This document shows, piece by piece, positions 60,843 through 64,000 of a stretch of 64,000 nucleotides of DNA (position 1 is its first letter; every line of letters begins with the position of its first letter). Made by a program: the position numbers and the translations under genes. This stretch comes from Paenibacillus_D tarimensis_A (GTDB taxonomy: Bacteria > Bacillota > Bacilli > Paenibacillales > Paenibacillaceae). The stretch is taken from assembly GCA_041281825.1 (NCBI GenBank), contig CP166298.1, forward strand, positions 1,922,001-1,986,000. Reading direction: 5' to 3'. The notes under the pieces were generated by a model that saw only the letters and a list, made by a program, of their open reading frames with translations, was not told where the DNA came from and did no database searches.

Positions 60843-61660
60843 AGACGCGGACGATACACGCTTTTATGCAGAAATATATCGTACTGTTCAAGGCCGATTG
60901 GGCGGTTATGCTTGCTTACCGGAGCGAAAGCCTGATCTGGATGGTCGGGGCTTTCATTCAGCCGTTGGTCAGTCTTGCTGTGTGGGTATCGTTAAGCGAA
61001 GGCGGGGAAATTGCCGGATATGCCGCAAGGGATTATGTGCTTTATTTCTGCGGAGTGCTGCTAGTTGACCGGTTGACGCGTTCATGGGACGTATGGGAGC
61101 TTGACCGCGACATTCGTGAAGGAACGTTTTCAGCCAAGCTGCTGCGTCCGTTTCATCCGATACATTGGAGCATTAACGCGAATCTCGTATATAAGCTGTT
61201 TTTTGCCGCTTTGATGATCCCGGCCTGGTTACTGCTCGCGGTTGTTTTTCCGGCGATGCGGCTTCCGGTCGGGATCGGAACGCTGCTGCTGGCGGCCGCT
61301 GCAATCCTGCTCGCATCGGCGATCCGGTTCATAATCGGTTACCAGCTCGGCCTGCTGGCACTGTGGACGAACCGGGCGACTGCGATCTATGCGCTCTATG
61401 AAGGGATTCATCTTTTTCTGGCCGGACGGATTGCGCCGCTGTCGATGTTTCCGGATTGGGTGGCTGAGCTGGCAAGGTGGCTTCCATTTTATGTGACGGT
61501 TGCGTTTCCCGTCGATCTGTTAACGGGCAGGCTGAGCGGATCGAAGGAAGCGATCATGTCGGGTTTTGCGCAGCAGCTGTTCTGGCTGGCGGTCTTGACG
61601 GTGGTGTTTCGTGCGGAGTGGCGGCAAGGACTGAAGCGATACGGTGCGGCCGGCGGGTAG
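60839..61660 (+). CDS. ABC-2 transporter permease 1 (ABC2_membrane_6-like)
   Basis: 273 residues with six predicted membrane helices. An early WMVGAFIQPLVSLAVWVSL helix follows a basic N-terminus, and the cytosolic loop contains RDIREGTFSAKLLRPFHP, the hallmark of this permease family. It pairs with the ATPase and the second permease as a heteromeric exporter. Substrate unknown. Confidence 0.88.
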   Translation: MKTRTIHAFMQKYIVLFKADWAVMLAYRSESLIWMVGAFIQPLVSLAVWVSLSEGGEIAGYAARDYVLYFCGVLLVDRLTRSWDVWELDRDIREGTFSAKLLRPFHPIHWSINANLVYKLFFAALMIPAWLLLAVVFPAMRLPVGIGTLLLAAAAILLASAIRFIIGYQLGLLALWTNRATAIYALYEGIHLFLAGRIAPLSMFPDWVAELARWLPFYVTVAFPVDLLTGRLSGSKEAIMSGFAQQLFWLAVLTVVFRAEWRQGLKRYGAAGG

Positions 61661-61686
61661 CAAGAAGGCGGAAAGGAGGACTGGCA

Positions 61687-62472
61687 ATGAGAGCGCTGCG
61701 TTTGATCAGGGAATTTTTTCGCGCATGTCTGGTGGAGGAGTTCGAATATCGGGCGAATTTCGCGGCGAATGTGATGATGACGCTGTTCTCGCTTGGCATG
61801 TCCGTATTGACGGTGGTGCTGTTCTTCTACCGTTCCAATTCGCTGGGCGGTTGGTCATTCTATGAAGTGCTGACGCTGTTGGGCATCTTTAACGCGCTCG
61901 TCGGCTTCATCGATTTCTTCCTGCAGCCGAACATGGCGCGGCTCGTATCGCATATCCGGCAGGGGACGCTGGATTATGTGCTGCTGAAGCCGGTCGACAG
62001 CCAGTTCTATGTAAGCTTCCGCCATCTCGTGCTGTGGCGGCTGGCCGATGTGCTGCTTGGTCTCGGTTTAGCCGGGTTCGCGGTATGGCGGCTGGGAGTC
62101 GTTCCGACGCCGGGAGAACTGCTGCTGTTCGCAGTGCTGTTCGCGGCGGCATTGACGATCGTGTACGCGCTATGGATGTCGATGATGGTCTTCTCGTTCT
62201 GGGCTGTGAAGGTCGACAATTTATCGTATCTGTTCGTCTCTTTCTTCGAAACGGCGCGTTATCCGGTCACAGTGTATAAAGGAATTTTGCGGCTTGTGCT
62301 GCTTTACGCGGTGCCGATCGGATTCGTAACGACGGTACCGACGCAGGCGCTGATCGGAAGGCTCGATCCGCTGCATGCCTTATTGGCTGTGGCGCTGGCC
62401 GCGCTGCTGCTGCTCGGGGCCCGGTTGTTCTGGAAGCGGGCGCTGCGTTCTTATACAAGCGCGAGCAGCTAG
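61687..62472 (+). CDS. ABC-2 transporter permease 2 (ABC2_membrane_6-like)
   Basis: 261 residues from ATG 61687, seven bases after AAAGGAGG; the longer frame runs through the end of permease 1. Six membrane helices, with the family loop RQGTLDYVLLKPVDSQFYVS near residues 93-112. Last gene of the pyrD operon; a terminator follows 40 bases on. Exported substrate not inferable. Confidence 0.88.
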   Translation: MRALRLIREFFRACLVEEFEYRANFAANVMMTLFSLGMSVLTVVLFFYRSNSLGGWSFYEVLTLLGIFNALVGFIDFFLQPNMARLVSHIRQGTLDYVLLKPVDSQFYVSFRHLVLWRLADVLLGLGLAGFAVWRLGVVPTPGELLLFAVLFAAALTIVYALWMSMMVFSFWAVKVDNLSYLFVSFFETARYPVTVYKGILRLVLLYAVPIGFVTTVPTQALIGRLDPLHALLAVALAALLLLGARLFWKRALRSYTSASS

Positions 62473-62511
62473 GGTGATCCCGAAAGAAAATTTGTGCAGC
62501 TGCGCATAGTA

Positions 62512-62556
62512 AAGCTCCCCGGGTGCCGACCTCAGTCGGCGCCGGGGAGCTTGTTT
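62512..62556. terminator. Terminator of the pyrD-ABC operon
   Basis: AAGCTCCCC (62512-62520) pairs with GGGGAGCTT (62544-62552), with inner GCCGAC/GTCGGC pairing, then GTTTGT. It also serves the leftward lipoprotein gene. Confidence 0.78.
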
Positions 62557-62585
62557 GTCCGGAATAAGACATTCCTGTATGTTGT

Positions 62586-63083
62586 TTACAGATTGCGCGG
62601 TTTGTATTTGTCATCGATCGCTGTGCGGATCTCGTCGACCGATTTGCCTTGCTTGGCCATTGCAATCGCGTCTTCCATCTCCATCTTGCAGATTCCGCAT
62701 GATGTACTGTGATCGGTCCATACGACTTTATCCGGCGCGTACTCGGCGATGTAACATCTAAGCAGCGAATCATGCGGAACCTCGTCGTCCATGCAGCCGC
62801 AGTAGCAGTTCAGTTGCTGCAGAATGTCCATGTAGTTCCCGACTTCCGAGTACAGCTTGTTCGTATTGGGTGTATGATTGTGCAGGAACTCGGGAAGCTC
62901 TTTTAACGATGCCGTCGTCTCCAGCTGCTCGGACTCGGTGGCCGAGACGTTGTGTTCGTGGCTGCCGGACTCCGAATTGCTTGAGCAGCCGACCGCGACG
63001 ATCAACAGCACGGCAAACAAGGTGGAACCAAACAACAGCTTGTCGAACCAACGGAGTCCGCCTTTCCGAAATATCCGGTTCAT
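62586..63083 (-). CDS. PCYCGC-motif lipoprotein
   Basis: 165 residues. A membrane signal sequence ends with the lipobox VAVGC, giving lipidated C33. Downstream cysteines are C93, C95 and C97 (NCYCGC) and C110, C129 and C132 (CGIC). The NCYCGC motif marks a small family of Gram-positive lipoproteins with unknown function; clustered cysteines suggest metal binding or redox work outside the cell. It starts five bases after the thioredoxin-like gene's stop, so the two are one operon. Confidence 0.82.
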   Translation of the reverse strand: MNRIFRKGGLRWFDKLLFGSTLFAVLLIVAVGCSSNSESGSHEHNVSATESEQLETTASLKELPEFLHNHTPNTNKLYSEVGNYMDILQQLNCYCGCMDDEVPHDSLLRCYIAEYAPDKVVWTDHSTSCGICKMEMEDAIAMAKQGKSVDEIRTAIDDKYKPRNL

Positions 63084-63088
63084 CTGGA

Positions 63089-63580
63089 TTATTCTCCTTG
63101 TCCGCTATATTTTTTCAGAAAATCGGTGAAATCCTGCTCGCTGTAACCGACGCTGCCGCCGGTGGCAACGCCGCCTTCGAGCTTCTCAACTAATTTGCCG
63201 TCTTCGTAATAGGCCAGTGTAGGTGTATACTCGATTCCGAATTTGTTGTAATACTCCGGAAACTCACGCAAATTAAACTGCGGCAGATCGATTCCCAGTT
63301 CCTCCACAATCGGCATTAGGACCGGTGTCGTCTCCCGGCAGAATTTGCAATCGGATGCGAAGAAATAGACGAAGGAGCCGTCTGCGCCGTTCACTTTCGA
63401 TTCCAACTCGTCCGGTAATATGATATTTTGATAATTGGGATCCTTCAACAGCGCTCTCGTCGCGGGATTCAATTCGGAAACCGGTTTATCGTACAGCGAG
63501 CTTGTATTCGACCGGTTGAGAAAAAATATGGTTCCAATCAGGACGATGATGACAAGAATAAAGATGTAAGATTTCTTCAT
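63089..63580 (-). CDS. Membrane-anchored thioredoxin-like protein
   Basis: 163 residues. N-terminal membrane anchor (about 5-21), then a thioredoxin fold with the CKFC active site (C78, C81) in FFASDCKFC and the cis-proline region YTPTLAYY. It faces outside the membrane. Its partner is probably the cysteine-rich lipoprotein encoded five bases downstream. The start has GGAGG about 12 bases upstream. Confidence 0.85.
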   Translation of the reverse strand: MKKSYIFILVIIVLIGTIFFLNRSNTSSLYDKPVSELNPATRALLKDPNYQNIILPDELESKVNGADGSFVYFFASDCKFCRETTPVLMPIVEELGIDLPQFNLREFPEYYNKFGIEYTPTLAYYEDGKLVEKLEGGVATGGSVGYSEQDFTDFLKKYSGQGE

Positions 63581-63761
63581 TGCGTTTAACGACCTCCATA
63601 CTGTGATAAAAATGTGGTGTGAATCGGTGTGTCCGGCTGCGAATGCCTGTGTTATGATCGTCAGGCCCGCTTACTTTATGTAATTATACTATATTTATAT
63701 AGAATAGAGAAATTGTATTGAGACAAAATGATGACATTTCAAAAGGCTGGGAGATGACAGG

Positions 63762-64000
63762 ATGGGTATAGAGCTGCCTGGCGCATTTATTGCCAAAATG
63801 AAACGGCTGCTTGGCGATGAAGAATTTGAAGCTTTTCTCGCTTCCTATGACGATAAACGATGGTACGGGCTGAGGCTAAACGCGCTTAAAATCGATGAGG
63901 AGCATTATGCGGAGCTGTCGCCTTGGGGCAATCGTCTGCAGCCGATTCCGTGGGCGGACGGAGGTTATTATTACGACGATGAGATCCGGCCCGGCAAGCA
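63762..64000 (+). CDS. RsmF/RsmB-NOP family rRNA m5C methyltransferase, 5' part
   Basis: 80 codons are visible from ATG 63762, eight bases after GGGAG, open to the window edge. The N-terminus (LPGAFIAKMKRLLGDEEFEAFLASYDD, then YGLRLNALKI and a PWADGGYY block before RPGKH) matches the RsmF-like 16S rRNA m5C methyltransferases of Bacillota. The SAM-binding catalytic part lies outside the window. Confidence 0.8.
   Translation, partial: MGIELPGAFIAKMKRLLGDEEFEAFLASYDDKRWYGLRLNALKIDEEHYAELSPWGNRLQPIPWADGGYYYDDEIRPGK

Noticed and set aside
1..64000. CRISPR array, prophage, IS element, tRNA or rRNA genes
   Set aside because: No regularly spaced repeats, phage or transposase genes, or tRNA cloverleaf/CCA patterns were seen; repeats present are short leader elements.

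Overview
The window reads as chromosome of a spore-forming, low-to-mid GC Gram-positive of the Paenibacillaceae, most likely Paenibacillus or a close relative. Reasons: several blocks follow Bacillus gene order (ytoI-ytpI-ytrI-ytrH-dnaE, accD-accA-pyk, citZ-icd-mdh, gerM-rph-rdgB); sporulation genes are present (ytrH, ytrI, gerM); Shine-Dalgarno sites are strong, with GTG and TTG starts; and three families of short interspersed repeats sit in gene leaders. I see no prophage, transposase, CRISPR array, rRNA or tRNA. Almost all of it is ordinary core chromosome, so the interest lies in the non-coding DNA.

Layout. 1-4.7 kb: end of a membrane protein gene, an orphan Spo0B-type histidine kinase, then ytoI and the convergent ytpI/ytrI/ytrH group. 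4.7-14.5 kb: dnaE, a PgpA-like protein, accD-accA, pyk, a hotdog thioesterase and fxsA. 14.5-18.3 kb: ppk and ppx, tail to tail with overlapping stop codons, behind a PhoP-box-like direct repeat array. 18.5-22.3 kb: citZ, icd, mdh. 22.5-32.3 kb: recQ, a sugar kinase with a DeoR regulator, nagB-nagA, fni (type 2 isopentenyl-diphosphate isomerase), a methyltransferase and an MBL hydrolase. 32.4-44.9 kb: a second PgpA-like gene, gerM-rph-rdgB, a DUF4015 glycoside-hydrolase-like protein, YitT, CshA helicase, a DUF624 protein, 6S RNA, tpx, rhomboid, a LysR regulator and a YugP protease. 45-49.8 kb: a MerR regulator, then amtB with two consensus GlnR/TnrA boxes, followed by a DUF294 nucleotidyltransferase, a DEDDh exonuclease and a JAMM protease. 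49.8-57.2 kb: an MFS transporter, a ResA-like thioredoxin, cimA, dinB, ferredoxin and an L,D-transpeptidase. 57.4-62.5 kb: a six-gene operon pyrD-relQ-DUF309-ABC ATPase-permease-permease. 62.6-64 kb: a lipoprotein/thioredoxin pair and the start of an rRNA methyltransferase gene.

Non-coding elements. Family 1 is a small hairpin (TTTGAG/CTCAAA arms) placed at nearly fixed distance upstream of the Shine-Dalgarno sequence of fni, the DUF624 gene, rhomboid and cimA, with a partial copy before icd. Its loop is complementary to the Shine-Dalgarno core. Family 2 is a 55-185 nt two-domain structured repeat ending in CGTTTCTGCTTG, upstream of ytoI, pgpA-like 1 and recQ, with a degenerate copy before fni. 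Family 3 is a MITE-like palindrome whose ends read TTTAAAAAG/CTTTTTAAA, before ppk and merR. Together with the GlnR, PhoP-like and CcpC-like sites they are the most informative unexplained features here.
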